Origin: Fervidicola ferrireducens
GTDB lineage: Bacteria; Bacillota; Thermosediminibacteria; Thermosediminibacterales; Thermosediminibacteraceae
Assembly: GCF_001562425.1 (NCBI RefSeq)
Contig: NZ_LOED01000003.1
Location: 1 to 64,000 of the forward strand
Reading direction: 5' to 3'
Length of the DNA stretch: 64,000 nucleotides
Part shown: in pieces, positions 16,091-26,076 of the stretch
Position numbering within the stretch: the first letter of the stretch is position 1
Layout of the letters: the number at the start of each line of letters is the position of its first letter
Translations under genes and position numbers: made by a program
Notes under the pieces: generated by a model
What the model saw: the letters and a program-made list of their open reading frames with translations, nothing else
Told to the model about the DNA's origin: nothing
Database searches by the model: none

Positions 16091-17761
16091 TTGCTTTTGC
16101 CATCGGGAATAGAGGACTTCAAAGACATCATTGAGGGCAACTACTACTACATCGATAAAACAGGGCTCATAGGGGACCTTTTGCGTGACGGCGCAAATGT
16201 CATTCTCATAACCCGGCCAAGAAGGTTCGGAAAAAGCCTCAATTTCTCCATGATTAAATATTTCTTCTCAAAGGAAAGAGATTACTCATACCTTTTCAAA
16301 GGACTTAAAATTGAAAAGGACCCCCTTGCATTGGAATACATGAACAAATACCCGGTAATACATATTACCTTCAAGGATGCAAAGACAAGTTCGTGGGAAG
16401 AAACCTACGATGTATTAAAAAGCATTATATCAAAAGAATACGACAAGCACTCATATCTTTTGGAATCGGAAAAACTTAGGGAACACCATAAAAAATACAT
16501 AGTAAAAATTTTGGAAAGGCGGGGCGAACCGGTAGATTACAGGGAAAGCCTCTATAACCTCACATACTTTCTCGAAACCCACTTTGGAAAAAAAGTAATT
16601 CTTCTCATAGACGAATACGATGTGCCCATAGAAAGCGGATACGTAAACGGATACTACGAAAAGGTAGTGGACTTCATGAGAGGAATGCTCACAGCTGCCC
16701 TCAAGGGAAACACCTCCTTATTCAAAGGGCTCTTGACTGGAGTATACAGAGTAGCAAAGGAGGACATCTTCTCCGGCCTAAACAATCTCGTGATCTACAC
16801 CATCCTGGACGACTTTTACTCCCATTACTTCGGCTTTACTACGGAAGAAGTAAAGAAGATGCTCTTTGACTTTAACATGGAGGATAGATACGAAGAGATA
16901 AAGGAATGGTATGACGGCTACTCCTTCGGAAGCGCAAAGAGCATATACAACCCATGGAGCGTTATTGAATTCGTGCGCCGCAAGGTCGCACAAGCCTACT
17001 GGATCAACACCTCCGGAAACGACCTCATCAGGGAACTTATTCTAAAGAGCCCTTCCCACGTAAAGCAAAAGATAGAAAAATTGCTGTCAGGCGAAGGCTT
17101 AACGGAGATGATAGAATCCACATGTGCATTGAGGGACCTAAGATACGAAAACGGCTCGATAAACGAAAGCGCCATGTGGGGCTTATTCCTGTTCGGCGGG
17201 TATCTGACCCCGAAGAGCAAGAAAATAGACAGCACCTTCGGGCAGTGGGTGTGCGAGCTTTTCCCGCCCAACAAAGAAGTGCTGGCCTTTTACAGGACGA
17301 CTATAATAAACTGGCTCAAAGGATTTGGTTTTGAATATGGAAAGATAGGGCAATTGTTGGAATACCTTTTTCAAAGGGATGGCAAAACTTTCGAGAGGGA
17401 ATTTAGCGATATTCTCACAAAAGTTGCGAGTTATCACATGTTTGGCGATGAAGCCGAAAGGGTATATCAGGCCTTTGTCCTCGGGATGCTCAGCGTGCTT
17501 ACCGAGCGTTTCGAGGTAAAATCCGAAAGGGAAAGTGGTTTTGGCAGGTATGATGTGGTCATAATCGATAGAAAAGCTCCAAGGGCCATCATAATGGAGT
17601 TTAAGGTATCGGAAGGCGACCCTGCAAATGACGCGCAAAAGGCCTTGGAGCAGATAGAAAGCAGAAAATACGAGGCGGATTTGAGGGACAGGGGAATAGA
17701 AAACATCGTGAAAGCAGGAATAGCGTTCAAAGGAAAAAGTTGCTCCTACAGGATAGCATGA
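16091..17761 (+). CDS. AAA ATPase with intact PD-(D/E)XK nuclease domain (DUF1703 type)
   Basis: 556 residues from TTG. IEDFKDIIEGNYYYIDKT, P-loop RPRRFGKS (42-49) and Walker B VILLIDEYDVPIES match the family. The C-terminal nuclease core RYDVVIIDRK...IIMEFKVSEG (486-509) gives D488, E503, K505. It is the full-length version of the gene at 12982; the nucleotide sequences around 16930-17330 and 13815-14215 are almost identical, suggesting recent duplication or gene conversion. Function of the family is unproved. Confidence 0.88.
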   Translation: MLLPSGIEDFKDIIEGNYYYIDKTGLIGDLLRDGANVILITRPRRFGKSLNFSMIKYFFSKERDYSYLFKGLKIEKDPLALEYMNKYPVIHITFKDAKTSSWEETYDVLKSIISKEYDKHSYLLESEKLREHHKKYIVKILERRGEPVDYRESLYNLTYFLETHFGKKVILLIDEYDVPIESGYVNGYYEKVVDFMRGMLTAALKGNTSLFKGLLTGVYRVAKEDIFSGLNNLVIYTILDDFYSHYFGFTTEEVKKMLFDFNMEDRYEEIKEWYDGYSFGSAKSIYNPWSVIEFVRRKVAQAYWINTSGNDLIRELILKSPSHVKQKIEKLLSGEGLTEMIESTCALRDLRYENGSINESAMWGLFLFGGYLTPKSKKIDSTFGQWVCELFPPNKEVLAFYRTTIINWLKGFGFEYGKIGQLLEYLFQRDGKTFEREFSDILTKVASYHMFGDEAERVYQAFVLGMLSVLTERFEVKSERESGFGRYDVVIIDRKAPRAIIMEFKVSEGDPANDAQKALEQIESRKYEADLRDRGIENIVKAGIAFKGKSCSYRIA

Positions 17762-17765
17762 AAAA

Positions 17766-17788
17766 AGCCCGCCATTAAAGGCGGGGCT
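17766..17788 (+). terminator. Terminator after the AAA-nuclease gene
   Basis: AGCCCGCC/GGCGGGGCT hairpin with a six-base loop and one bulged base, followed within a few bases by ATTTTTAATT. It lies between convergent genes and may serve the plus strand. Confidence 0.6.
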
Positions 17789-17797
17789 CGGCTATTT

Positions 17798-18067
17798 TTA
17801 ATTAATTATTTTGGAGTCAACATAATCAAAATCTACCTCAAAAGGTAATATTTTCTTTAAAAATTCTTTATCGCGTTTGCTGTAATCCAAAATTGACGCG
17901 CCTATAATTGTATCAGCAAGTTCATCGATAAAAATATACACACCATAATATATTTCTTCAGAGGTTGCAGGATCAGGTTTATCGATAAATATATTTAGTA
18001 TATCGTATTTTCTGTCGTAATCATATGCTAAAGCCTCTTTAGGAATTCTTACTTTTGTACATATCAT
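17798..18067 (-). CDS. DUF2283-like small protein, possible antitoxin
   Basis: 89 residues. The pattern YDYDRKYDILNIFI near the start, followed by YYGVYIFIDELADTIIGASIL, matches DUF2283-type small proteins, which commonly sit beside toxin-like genes. It overlaps the preceding gene by 29 bases, so the two are translationally coupled. No enzymatic motif is visible. The toxin-antitoxin role is inference from context. Confidence 0.7.
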   Translation of the reverse strand: MICTKVRIPKEALAYDYDRKYDILNIFIDKPDPATSEEIYYGVYIFIDELADTIIGASILDYSKRDKEFLKKILPFEVDFDYVDSKIIN

Positions 18068-18431
18068 AAATTACACCACCAATTAATTTAATTTCACTTG
18101 CTTTTCTCAAAATGTAATTAGTAACGACCTCGCCTTTATTTTCCGAGGTAAATTCAACTATAGTTTTCATAATATACAAACGCTGGATTTGAGAATTCTT
18201 AAATAATCCTATGTAATCCTGTCTTGTTTCATCTACTATAAGTTCTGAACTCCCATCTTTCACAGGTTTGACATTTTTCAATATGAAAACCGGTTTCTCT
18301 ATATTCAATCGAATATCATCAGGTGTAGCTTCGCTATGCTTGCTAATATGATTACTCCATGTATCGCTCTTTAATATTATTTGTCTATCCAAAGGATCGT
18401 ATGTAGAAAAAATAATATTTCCATCATTCAT
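18039..18431 (-). CDS. PBECR-like nuclease-fold protein, possible toxin
   Basis: 130 residues. DPLDRQIILKSDTWSNHISK, with W25, H28 and H32, followed by a basic/aromatic strand RLYIMKTIVEFT and GEVVTNYILRK, follows the plan of the PBECR (barnase/EndoU/colicin E5/RelE-like) predicted ribonuclease families, in which W-x2-H-I-x3-H is frequent. It overlaps the DUF2283-like gene and lies after a DUF3467 gene. Family assignment is by motif only and could be a related RelE-like fold. Confidence 0.6.
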   Translation of the reverse strand: MNDGNIIFSTYDPLDRQIILKSDTWSNHISKHSEATPDDIRLNIEKPVFILKNVKPVKDGSSELIVDETRQDYIGLFKNSQIQRLYIMKTIVEFTSENKGEVVTNYILRKASEIKLIGGVIYDMYKSKNS

Positions 18432-18456
18432 AGTATTTTGTCCCTCTCACAAAATC

Positions 18457-18720
18457 TCATATTTCCTTTCTGTTTTGATCTTCACTTGGCGGAAGTTTTA
18501 TTTCCCCAAAAATTTCCTCATAATGCTTTATATTCCGCATCAACAGATTAGCAAATTCTTTTGCATGTTGCGGACTCATGATAATTTTTACATCTATATC
18601 TTCATCGGTAATTTCCGGAATTCTTTTCTTCTTTTCTCCAAAGGAAATCCTTATATCATAAAAGCCAAGTTCAATTTGAGCTAAATTTGCATAATAACTT
18701 CTTTTAATTTCGTAATCCAT
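18457..18720 (-). CDS. DUF3467 family protein
   Basis: 87 residues from ATG 18720 with AAGGAG seven bases upstream. YYANLAQIELGFYDIRISFG and IIMSPQHAKEFANLLMRNI followed by YEEIFGEIKLP are the DUF3467 hallmarks. Function unknown; DUF3467 proteins often lie next to small toxin-like genes or in stress islands. It is first of three genes reading 18720 to 17798. Confidence 0.8.
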   Translation of the reverse strand: MDYEIKRSYYANLAQIELGFYDIRISFGEKKKRIPEITDEDIDVKIIMSPQHAKEFANLLMRNIKHYEEIFGEIKLPPSEDQNRKEI

Positions 18721-18772
18721 AATCAAACTCCTTCGTAGTACTATATTATATCAAAAACTTCATTAAAAATCT

Positions 18773-19222
18773 TCAAGGCAATATCGTAATCTTTTTCCCA
18801 TCCTGCATGAAAAGCTTCGCGTCAAACTTCGAGAACATCATTTTCACTTCAGGGTCGGAGGGCATGAAGGTGTTTATTAGGTGTTCCAATTCCTCTTTAT
18901 ATTCTGAAAAACTTTTATCAGCTCTTGCAAGATATATCTTTTCAAACTCCGTTCTGACTACATCTTCTTTTTCATAAAACAACTCTTCATGGAGCTTTTC
19001 CCCTGGCCTTAAGCCTATGAACTCTATCTTTATGTCCTTTTCCGGCTCAAGGCCGCTAAGCCTTATCATCTCTCTTGCAAGTTCGAGTATTTTAACCGGC
19101 TCTCCCATGTCTAAAACAAATATCTCGCCGCCTTTTGCCATAGCTCCCGCCTGAATTACAAGCTGTACAGCTTCAGGTATTGTCATGAAGTAGCGGGTCA
19201 CTTCCGAATTGTTATGACCCAA
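18773..19222 (-). pseudogene. C-terminal relic of a CapD/EpsC-type nucleotide-sugar dehydratase
   Basis: The sequence from [19 protein letters not shown] through [19 protein letters not shown] and [14 protein letters not shown] matches the C-terminal quarter of membrane CapD-like UDP-GlcNAc 4,6-dehydratases. The membrane region, the Rossmann glycine motif and the catalytic tyrosine/lysine are absent. It abuts the stop of the LCP gene (overlap 11 bases), so a deletion fused the ends. Not expected to be active. Confidence 0.82.
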
Positions 19223-20111
19223 TCATCTTTCGTATTTCCTTTAAGTGCTCTTCATCCAATATCCAGTAGCTAATCCCATTGATATATTGACCCTTCCCCT
19301 TAAGGAGGACACTTTCCAGCTTTAACTTTTCGAGTTGCTCTGAGTTCTTTAAAAAAGCTATAATTTCGCTTAGAGAAAAATTGGTAGTTAAAACTTTCGG
19401 ATTTTCAACTATATAATCCAACAGCTCAGTATAAGCATGTTCTTGCTTTATTTCAGAAAATACACTCTGTAAAAACTTTTGCTGCCTTTTTATCCGCTCT
19501 ATATCGCTGTCCCTAGCATGGACATACCGGAAAGCCTCCTCGCCGGTAAGCTTTACATGACCAGTAGGTATTGGCTTTCCAATATTGAATCTGTTGTTTA
19601 TATCTTCTTCCACATCAAGGGTAACGCCCCCCAGCCGGTCCACCAACTGCACAAAAGCCGAGTAGTTCAACACCACAACCCTGTCGATTTTTATATCGAG
19701 AAGTTTTTCTATCGTTTTTTGCATCAATTCTGCGCCACCGTATGCATAGGCATGGTTAATCTTCGTTACCCCATGCCCCGGGACTTCCACCCGTGAATCC
19801 CGGGGTATAGACACTTGAATTATTTTCCTCTCAGCCGGACGGACTGCAAAAAGCATAATTGTATCTGCCCGTCCCCGTCCCTGACGGTAAGTTCCCATAA
19901 ACTCCCCTGAGTCAACTCCCAAAAGTAGAATATTCACCGGCTTTAGCGGTCCAATCTCGGTTTCCTTAGGCGGTAGAGCAATCTCTTTTTCCATGTTTTT
20001 TAAGCTTTTGTATATCTGGTAATACTTAAATCCGGCATAACTTAAAATAACAGCTGCTATGAAAAAAGCTACTATTATAAAGAACCTCTTTTTTCTTCCC
20101 AGAGGCTTCAC
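19212..20111 (-). CDS. LytR-CpsA-Psr (LCP) family cell-wall glycopolymer ligase
   Basis: 299 residues. One N-terminal membrane helix ([18 protein letters not shown]) anchors an extracellular LCP domain: [35 protein letters not shown] and [10 protein letters not shown], with the arginine and aspartate residues that bind the polyprenyl pyrophosphate. LCP enzymes transfer undecaprenyl-linked polymers to peptidoglycan. Its position at the downstream end of the polysaccharide locus fits final attachment of that polymer to the wall. Confidence 0.9.
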   Translation of the reverse strand: MKPLGRKKRFFIIVAFFIAAVILSYAGFKYYQIYKSLKNMEKEIALPPKETEIGPLKPVNILLLGVDSGEFMGTYRQGRGRADTIMLFAVRPAERKIIQVSIPRDSRVEVPGHGVTKINHAYAYGGAELMQKTIEKLLDIKIDRVVVLNYSAFVQLVDRLGGVTLDVEEDINNRFNIGKPIPTGHVKLTGEEAFRYVHARDSDIERIKRQQKFLQSVFSEIKQEHAYTELLDYIVENPKVLTTNFSLSEIIAFLKNSEQLEKLKLESVLLKGKGQYINGISYWILDEEHLKEIRKMIGS

Positions 20112-20129
20112 CCTTTCACCATGTGGGGG

Positions 20130-21068
20130 TTAACAATTGTAGTTACGGACAAACCATTCATACGTGGAGCGAATCCCATCTTCCAGGCGTATCCTTGGCC
20201 TCCAGCCTAAATTGAATATCTTGCTAACGTCTAGGAGCTTGCGCGGAGTCCCATCAGGTTTGGTCGTGTCGAATACGATTTCGCCTTGGTACCCTACTAT
20301 TTCCTTAATTAAATTAGCAAGCTCCGCAATGGTCAGGTCTTCGCCAACCCCAATGTTTATAATCTCAGAGGAATCGTAATTATTCATCAGAAAAAGGCAA
20401 GCATTGGCCAGATCATCCACGTGGAGGAACTCTCGGCGTGGCGTACCCGAACCCCAGATAACGACGTGCGGCGCCCCGGCGACTTTTGCCTCATGGAACT
20501 TGCGGATCAAAGCCGGCAGAACATGGGAGGTTTCAAGGTCGAAGTTGTCCCCCGGCCCATAAAGGTTGGTCGGCATCACGCTGATAAAGTTTGTGCCGTA
20601 CTGCTTGTTATAGGCCTGGCACATCTTTATACCCGCTATTTTGGCTACAGCGTAAGGCTCGTTGGTTGGCTCCAGTGCACCGGTCAAGAGGTACTCTTCC
20701 TTTATCGGCTGCGGAGCAAACTTGGGATAAATGCAGGAAGAACCCAGGAAGAGAAGCTTTTTCACCCCGTAACGATAGGCTGCATCAATAACGTTGGTCT
20801 GGATGAGCAGGTTTTCACGGATGAAATCGGCCGGATAAGTGCTGTTGGCGAGAATCCCGCCTACCTTGGCTGCCGCTAGGAAAACGTATTCCGGGCGTTC
20901 AGCCTCGAAAAATTGGTATACTGCCCGCTGGTCGGTAAGGTCTAACTCTTGGCGAGTCCGTGTAACTATATTCGAATAGCCTTCGGCCCGAAGCCTCCTT
21001 AAAATGGCTGAGCCTACCAACCCTCGGTGCCCCGCCACATAAATTTTAGCTTCCTTATGCATAGGCAT
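20130..21068 (-). CDS. fcl: GDP-L-fucose synthase
   Basis: 312 residues. Converts GDP-4-keto-6-deoxymannose to GDP-L-fucose by epimerisation and reduction. The NADP-binding [14 protein letters not shown] motif, the [16 protein letters not shown] segment and the YAVAKIAG catalytic tyrosine-lysine pair are visible. It overlaps the end of gmd by 14 bases, the usual pairing. Supplies fucose to the polysaccharide made by this locus. Confidence 0.95.
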   Translation of the reverse strand: MPMHKEAKIYVAGHRGLVGSAILRRLRAEGYSNIVTRTRQELDLTDQRAVYQFFEAERPEYVFLAAAKVGGILANSTYPADFIRENLLIQTNVIDAAYRYGVKKLLFLGSSCIYPKFAPQPIKEEYLLTGALEPTNEPYAVAKIAGIKMCQAYNKQYGTNFISVMPTNLYGPGDNFDLETSHVLPALIRKFHEAKVAGAPHVVIWGSGTPRREFLHVDDLANACLFLMNNYDSSEIINIGVGEDLTIAELANLIKEIVGYQGEIVFDTTKPDGTPRKLLDVSKIFNLGWRPRIRLEDGIRSTYEWFVRNYNC

Positions 21069-22107
21069 TGGCCATCCCCCTCAGCGCCACCGCGTATCCT
21101 GCGTCCTTCAACAATTTTTCTTGGCGCGCGAGCTCAAGATCATGTTCCACCATCATTTTGACCAGCTCCTTAAACGTAACCTTGGGCTTCCACCCGAGTT
21201 TCTGCCGAGCTTTAGTAGCATCTCCCAGCAAGTGCTCGACCTCCGTCGGGCGGAAGTAGCGGGGGTCAATCTCTACGTACTGCCGCCAATCCAGCCCCAG
21301 TAACCCGAAGGCTTCTTCCAAAAATTCGCGCACCGAATGGGATTCCCCCGTGGCAATCACGTAATCATCCGGTTCATCCTGCTGGAGCATGAGCCACATG
21401 GCTTCTACATAATCCCCCGCATAGCCCCAGTCCCGTTTTGCATCAAGATTTCCAAGATAAAGCTTGTCCTGCAGACCGAGCTTTATCCTAGTAGCAGCTC
21501 GGGTGATCTTGCGGGTTACGAAGGTTTCCCCCCTCCGTGGCGACTCATGGTTGAACAGAATACCGTTACAGATGAACATGCCGTAGGCCTCGCGGTAGTT
21601 CACAGCGTACCAATAGGCTGCCACTTTAGATACCGCGTAAGGGCTGCGGGGATAAAAAGGTGTTTTTTCGTTCTGGGGCGGAGGAGATGCCCCGAACATC
21701 TCCGAAGAACCGGCTTGATAGAATCGCACCTTATGTCCAGAGACCTTGATGTAATCCCTTAGGGCCTCCAACAGTCGCAATGTTCCAGTAGCAACCACAT
21801 CCGCAGTATATTCAGGCTGCTCGAATGAAACTTTGACGTGTGATTGGGCCGCAAGATTATATACTTCGTCGGGCTGCACCTTCTCCAGAATACGCCGCAG
21901 GCCCGTGCCGTCCGTCAAATCGCCGTAATGAAGGAACAGGCGGGCCTGTGGGTCATGGGGGTCGCGGTAAATGTGATCGATGCGGTCGGTATTAAAAGTC
22001 GAAGCACGGCGGATAATACCGTGAACTTCGTAGCCTTTATTCAACAAAAATTCAGTCAGGTATGAACCGTCCTGTCCCGTGATTCCAGTGATAAGTGCAC
22101 GTTTCAT
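21055..22107 (-). CDS. gmd: GDP-mannose 4,6-dehydratase
   Basis: 350 residues. First step of GDP-fucose synthesis. [20 protein letters not shown] binds [24 protein letters not shown] holds the catalytic tyrosine and lysine; [19 protein letters not shown] is diagnostic of Gmd. The gene ends inside fcl, so expression is coupled. Confidence 0.96.
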   Translation of the reverse strand: MKRALITGITGQDGSYLTEFLLNKGYEVHGIIRRASTFNTDRIDHIYRDPHDPQARLFLHYGDLTDGTGLRRILEKVQPDEVYNLAAQSHVKVSFEQPEYTADVVATGTLRLLEALRDYIKVSGHKVRFYQAGSSEMFGASPPPQNEKTPFYPRSPYAVSKVAAYWYAVNYREAYGMFICNGILFNHESPRRGETFVTRKITRAATRIKLGLQDKLYLGNLDAKRDWGYAGDYVEAMWLMLQQDEPDDYVIATGESHSVREFLEEAFGLLGLDWRQYVEIDPRYFRPTEVEHLLGDATKARQKLGWKPKVTFKELVKMMVEHDLELARQEKLLKDAGYAVALRGMANAYA

Positions 22108-22124
22108 GCTATCTCCTCCTGAAA

Positions 22125-22877
22125 TTAATATCGCTTGCCAACTAATTGCAAAGCAAACAGAATTAAAAACCGGGGATTGTGTTTAAAATAGCGACGCCAC
22201 AAGCGTCGTGGTTCCATACACAGGCGGAAAAACCATTCCATACCTATGTTCTGCACCCACCGCGGAGCTTGACGAATCCTGCCGGCGTGAAAATCAAAGG
22301 CCGCACCCACTCCGAGCATAACCGCTGGAATTTTACCTCTATGCTCAGCCATCCAACACTCCTGCTTAGGGCAACCAAGACCTACAAATAGTATTCTCGC
22401 TCCCGAAGCAGCGATCTGCTTTGTCACGGCAGCATCCTCCTCAGCTGTTAAGGGACGGAAAGGTGGAGAATATTGATAAGCCACCCTTAAATTAGGAAAA
22501 CGTTTACTTAAATTCTTTACCAAAGCCTGCAGCGTGTCGGGACTTCCCCCGTAAAATCCCACGGGGACGCCCTGGGAAGCTGCGGCCTCGCATACATGCA
22601 ACATAAGTTCAGGCCCGCAGACCCTCTCCTGGCCGCGCATACCCAGCAAACGCAACCCATAGGCTAGAGGCATTCCATCAGGTACAACCAGATCCGCATT
22701 GTTTACAACTTTTCGGAAGGCGGGAGAATCGTATGCTTCCATAACCATGTGCACATTGGCCGCACAGACGTATCGAGATTCCCCTGTTCCTGCCCACTTC
22801 AAAATGAGCCTAGTGGCCTCTTGGAAGCTTGTGGCATCCACCCGCATCCCCAGAATATAACGGTGTTCCATCAGCAC
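22125..22877 (-). CDS. WecG/TagA/CpsF-family glycosyltransferase
   Basis: 250 residues, typical family length. [20 protein letters not shown] and [14 protein letters not shown], with [14 protein letters not shown] and [17 protein letters not shown], are the hallmarks. In TagA this enzyme adds N-acetylmannosamine to the undecaprenyl-linked primer; WecG adds ManNAcA. Here it probably adds an early residue of the surface polymer; exact sugar unknown. Confidence 0.9.
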   Translation of the reverse strand: MLMEHRYILGMRVDATSFQEATRLILKWAGTGESRYVCAANVHMVMEAYDSPAFRKVVNNADLVVPDGMPLAYGLRLLGMRGQERVCGPELMLHVCEAAASQGVPVGFYGGSPDTLQALVKNLSKRFPNLRVAYQYSPPFRPLTAEEDAAVTKQIAASGARILFVGLGCPKQECWMAEHRGKIPAVMLGVGAAFDFHAGRIRQAPRWVQNIGMEWFFRLCMEPRRLWRRYFKHNPRFLILFALQLVGKRY

Positions 22878-24068
22878 CTCCCCTTTGCCCGTGAAATGGC
22901 CAAGTGATATATATCCATCAACATCTCATAATTCCGCTCAGCCGTGTACTTCGCCTCGTACTCTGCCCGAGCCTCGCGGCGCATCTCCGCCAATTGACGT
23001 GGGTGTGTCCAAGCCCACTCTACTTTTGATGCTAGGTCTTCTGGATCGCCAGGGCGGAAGTGGAAGCCGGTGCGGCCCGGGTCGACAAGCTCAGCCAAAG
23101 CCCCAATAGCCGAAACCAAAACTGGCGTTCCCTTAGCGAAAGCCTCAATCACCACCCGTCCAAATGTTTCATAACATTCTGATGGCACAAGAACTAAAGA
23201 AGCCTCCCCCATTAGGGGATATATATCTTCGATGCTCTTTCGTCCCACCCATTCCACTCCAGGCACTCGCCGCGCCGCTTCAGCTACTTGTTCTGCCATA
23301 GGGCCATCACCCGCAATTTTAAGCGGCACCATCCCATTAATTAATTCCCAGGCCTTAAGGAGCGTACTCACTCCTTTCTCGGGAGAAAGGCGCCCCACGA
23401 AAAGTACATATCCACCCTTACCTCCACCAATACCGGGATCGGAATAGACAAAATTAGGTTTCACAATTATTTTTTCAGCTGGAAATCCAGCTTCGATAAA
23501 TTTTCTCCTAGCAAACTCGGTTAGAGCGATGTATACGTCAACCATGCGGCTCCAAGTTCCTAAAGCACGATGAACCGTAAGCATGGTTGCAACTGCGCAG
23601 GAAGCCGCTATACTTCCCCTGTAGCAACGGTGCACCACTCCTGACCAAGGAACAAATCGACCCATGCAATCCTCGCAGACATGCCCCTCACGAAAAAAAA
23701 AGAGCATCAGGGCATATCAGGCGGTAGTTGTGCAAGGTCTGCACAACCGGTACACCCTCAGCCTTAGCCGCATAATAAGCCGCTGGAGAAATGAGGGGAA
23801 AAGTATTATGGAAGTGGGCCACGTCCGGCTTATCTCTCCGAATCAGCGACCGCAGCTCACGGTACACCGCATTGTTCCAAATAGTGGCGAAGGCAAGCGC
23901 TAAAGGGTTTATACACTGGATCAAATCATTGTGTATCGTGTAGCCTACCAGATAATGGCCTTTGGATTTAAGTAGTGCAGACTCTGTAGTAAAAACTCGA
24001 TCCTCTCCACCAGTTTGTTTGTAATAATTGTGAACTATTAAAATAAAATTTCTTTGTAATGTCATCAT
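22871..24068 (-). pseudogene. Family 4 glycosyltransferase split by a T9 frameshift
   Basis: Two reading frames, 24068-23688 and 23707-22871, together make one ordinary GT4 enzyme. The upstream part has VHNYYKQTGGEDRVF and AHFHNTFPLISPAAYYAAK, ending LICPDALFFS. The downstream frame resumes with FREGHVCEDCMGRFVPWSG, a cysteine-pair region normal for the family, and contains GRLSPEKGVSTLLKAW and PSECYETFGRVVIEAFAKG. The switch lies at nine T bases on the minus strand (23701-23693); eight would restore the frame. Sequencing error, phase variation and transcriptional slippage are all possible. Confidence 0.85.
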
Positions 24069-24964
24069 TTTACTGCTCCAATGTGATTATCTAGTTTCTG
24101 CAACAATACCCTATATTTTTGAGCTGTTTCGCAATCTAAAAGCCTAACTCCAAATTTTAATAATTTTCGCTTGCATATATACCAAACGTATTTAATCGGA
24201 ACGATAAAGTTAAGGTAGAATTTCGTAGGAAATGTTTTACAGAAAAGATCAAAATCCATTTTGCCCCCATCAAGTACATAATCAGCATAATGTTTATATA
24301 GCGCATTTTCAATAAAATATTTCCATGTAACAGTTAGACCATTTACACGATATAAGGTTAACGGCTCGTCAATTATCTTAAAACGCGTATTGCGATGGAT
24401 CCTCCTATAAAATTCATAATCCTGAGCACGGTTAAGACTTTCTTGAAATACACCGTATTGCTTGAATAACCTAGCTCGAATCATGGCTGAAGCATTAATA
24501 ATTGGCATGTCTTTGCGTGCAAAAGATTTACGTATTTCTTCTTCTGTAATTGGGAAAATTGATTCAAAAAACATTGTATAATCGTCGTTGAAGGCAACGA
24601 CTCTGGAACATGACACAACCCCTATTTCAGGGCTTTCCTCTAAAATTCGTACCTGCTTTTCAAGTCGATTGGGCAATGAAATATCATCAGCATCAAAAAT
24701 TGCTATATATTTGCCTCTAGCTATTTCTATACATTTATTGCGGGCCTTGCCTCTTCCACCATGTTGTGCCAATACGATTTTTATTCGTGGATCAACACCA
24801 ATATACTTCTCTAATATTTGAACTGTACCATCAGTACTACCGTCATCTACTATTATTAATTCCCATTGTGGATAAGTTTGCCAAATTACACTTTCAATTG
24901 CGTTACGAACATACTTTCTAACGTTGAAAGTTGGCATTATCACTGACACAACTGGATTTTTCAA
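24065..24964 (-). CDS. Family 2 glycosyltransferase
   Basis: 299 residues from a TTG at 24964 with AAGGTGGG just upstream; a GTG at 25033 gives a longer product but has a poor ribosome site. PVVSVIMPTFNVRKYVRNAI, IIVDDGSTDGTVQIL and IAIFDADDISLPNRLEKQV (with the DAD metal-binding motif) define the GT-A fold. It transfers a sugar from a nucleotide donor to the growing glycan. It overlaps the broken GT4 gene by four bases. Confidence 0.9.
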   Translation of the reverse strand: MKNPVVSVIMPTFNVRKYVRNAIESVIWQTYPQWELIIVDDGSTDGTVQILEKYIGVDPRIKIVLAQHGGRGKARNKCIEIARGKYIAIFDADDISLPNRLEKQVRILEESPEIGVVSCSRVVAFNDDYTMFFESIFPITEEEIRKSFARKDMPIINASAMIRARLFKQYGVFQESLNRAQDYEFYRRIHRNTRFKIIDEPLTLYRVNGLTVTWKYFIENALYKHYADYVLDGGKMDFDLFCKTFPTKFYLNFIVPIKYVWYICKRKLLKFGVRLLDCETAQKYRVLLQKLDNHIGAVK

Positions 24965-25052
24965 GCTTCCCACCTTCTTAAAAAATGTACAAAACATTTC
25001 TGTTAGGAAATAACTCGCATATAAATTCCTCACTAGGGAACATCCAGACTAC

Positions 25053-25970
25053 TTACTTATATTCGGCATACCGTATTCCCACTACGCCACTTAACTGACC
25101 CATACCTTGCAAGATATATACTAATGATTTAACAAGGCTATGAAAGCCCACTAAAAACGAAGGCGGCAATAATACTACTCCAAAAGCAATGCGTACCAAA
25201 GCTTTTGCTATACGAAACGTTAGGGTTGTCGGTGCTTTCAATAATTCTCTTTCACATAATGCTAAGGTATTTCCAACTCTATAAGCCCGTCTAAGAATCC
25301 AATGTAAATTAGAACGGCTCTTCGGTACTTCTTCATAAACCACAGCATCATCTGCCCATATTATTTTACCTCCTGTTTGCAGCAATCGCATAAAAAAATG
25401 GGTATCCTCCCCGCCGCTCAATGCGAATTTTTCATCAAATAAACCAATTTGTTCAAACACTGACGCTTTAATTAGTGCATTGCCTGTTCGCCCGTACTTT
25501 ATAGACGTACCTGTAGGATATCGAGGTCTTTCAAAGAACCTTCCTTTAATCACCCAGGAGGGCGTGGTGGGATCATAATAAGGTAGTACCGGCCCTAATA
25601 CTACTTCACTATTGTATGTACGCTGAACTTCCAACAATTCATCTAGCCAATATTGGTGGGGCCATTCATCGTCATCTATAAACGCCACATAATCAGCACC
25701 TTGCGATAGTTGCACTGCAGCGTTGCGAGCATATGAGATACCTCGCCGGGGCTCTACGTAGTACCTTAACGGCCACTTGCCAGAAAACCGAGCCGTTTCA
25801 CATATTGTACAGGCCGAACTTGCAGGATCATTATCTACGACTATGATCTCTAAGTCTACGATTGCAGGATCGATCTTACGAAAGGCAATTTCGTTGAGCG
25901 CAGAAAGTAGCCGCGCTAGTCCATTTGGCCGTTTATAAGTTGTTATACAAACGGCAACACGAACACGCAT
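25053..25970 (-). CDS. Family 2 glycosyltransferase with C-terminal hydrophobic segment
   Basis: 305 residues. VAVCITTYKRPNGLARLLSA, EIIVVDNDPAS and DYVAFIDDDEWPHQYWLDEL (DDD metal site) are GT2 motifs; the SGGEDTHFFMRLL stretch supplies the catalytic ED. The C-terminus has a hydrophobic stretch (IAFGVVLLPPSFLVGF) that may bind the membrane. Acceptor and donor unknown. Confidence 0.88.
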   Translation of the reverse strand: MRVRVAVCITTYKRPNGLARLLSALNEIAFRKIDPAIVDLEIIVVDNDPASSACTICETARFSGKWPLRYYVEPRRGISYARNAAVQLSQGADYVAFIDDDEWPHQYWLDELLEVQRTYNSEVVLGPVLPYYDPTTPSWVIKGRFFERPRYPTGTSIKYGRTGNALIKASVFEQIGLFDEKFALSGGEDTHFFMRLLQTGGKIIWADDAVVYEEVPKSRSNLHWILRRAYRVGNTLALCERELLKAPTTLTFRIAKALVRIAFGVVLLPPSFLVGFHSLVKSLVYILQGMGQLSGVVGIRYAEYK

Positions 25971-26076
25971 TCTCTATCCTCCTTTGTAAACTCCGTGGCC
26001 CTTACATATAGCTATAAATTCATTTATAGACTCACCTTATGAGAGGACAAAAGCTTCTGCTGGCGGGAGCAAGTGA

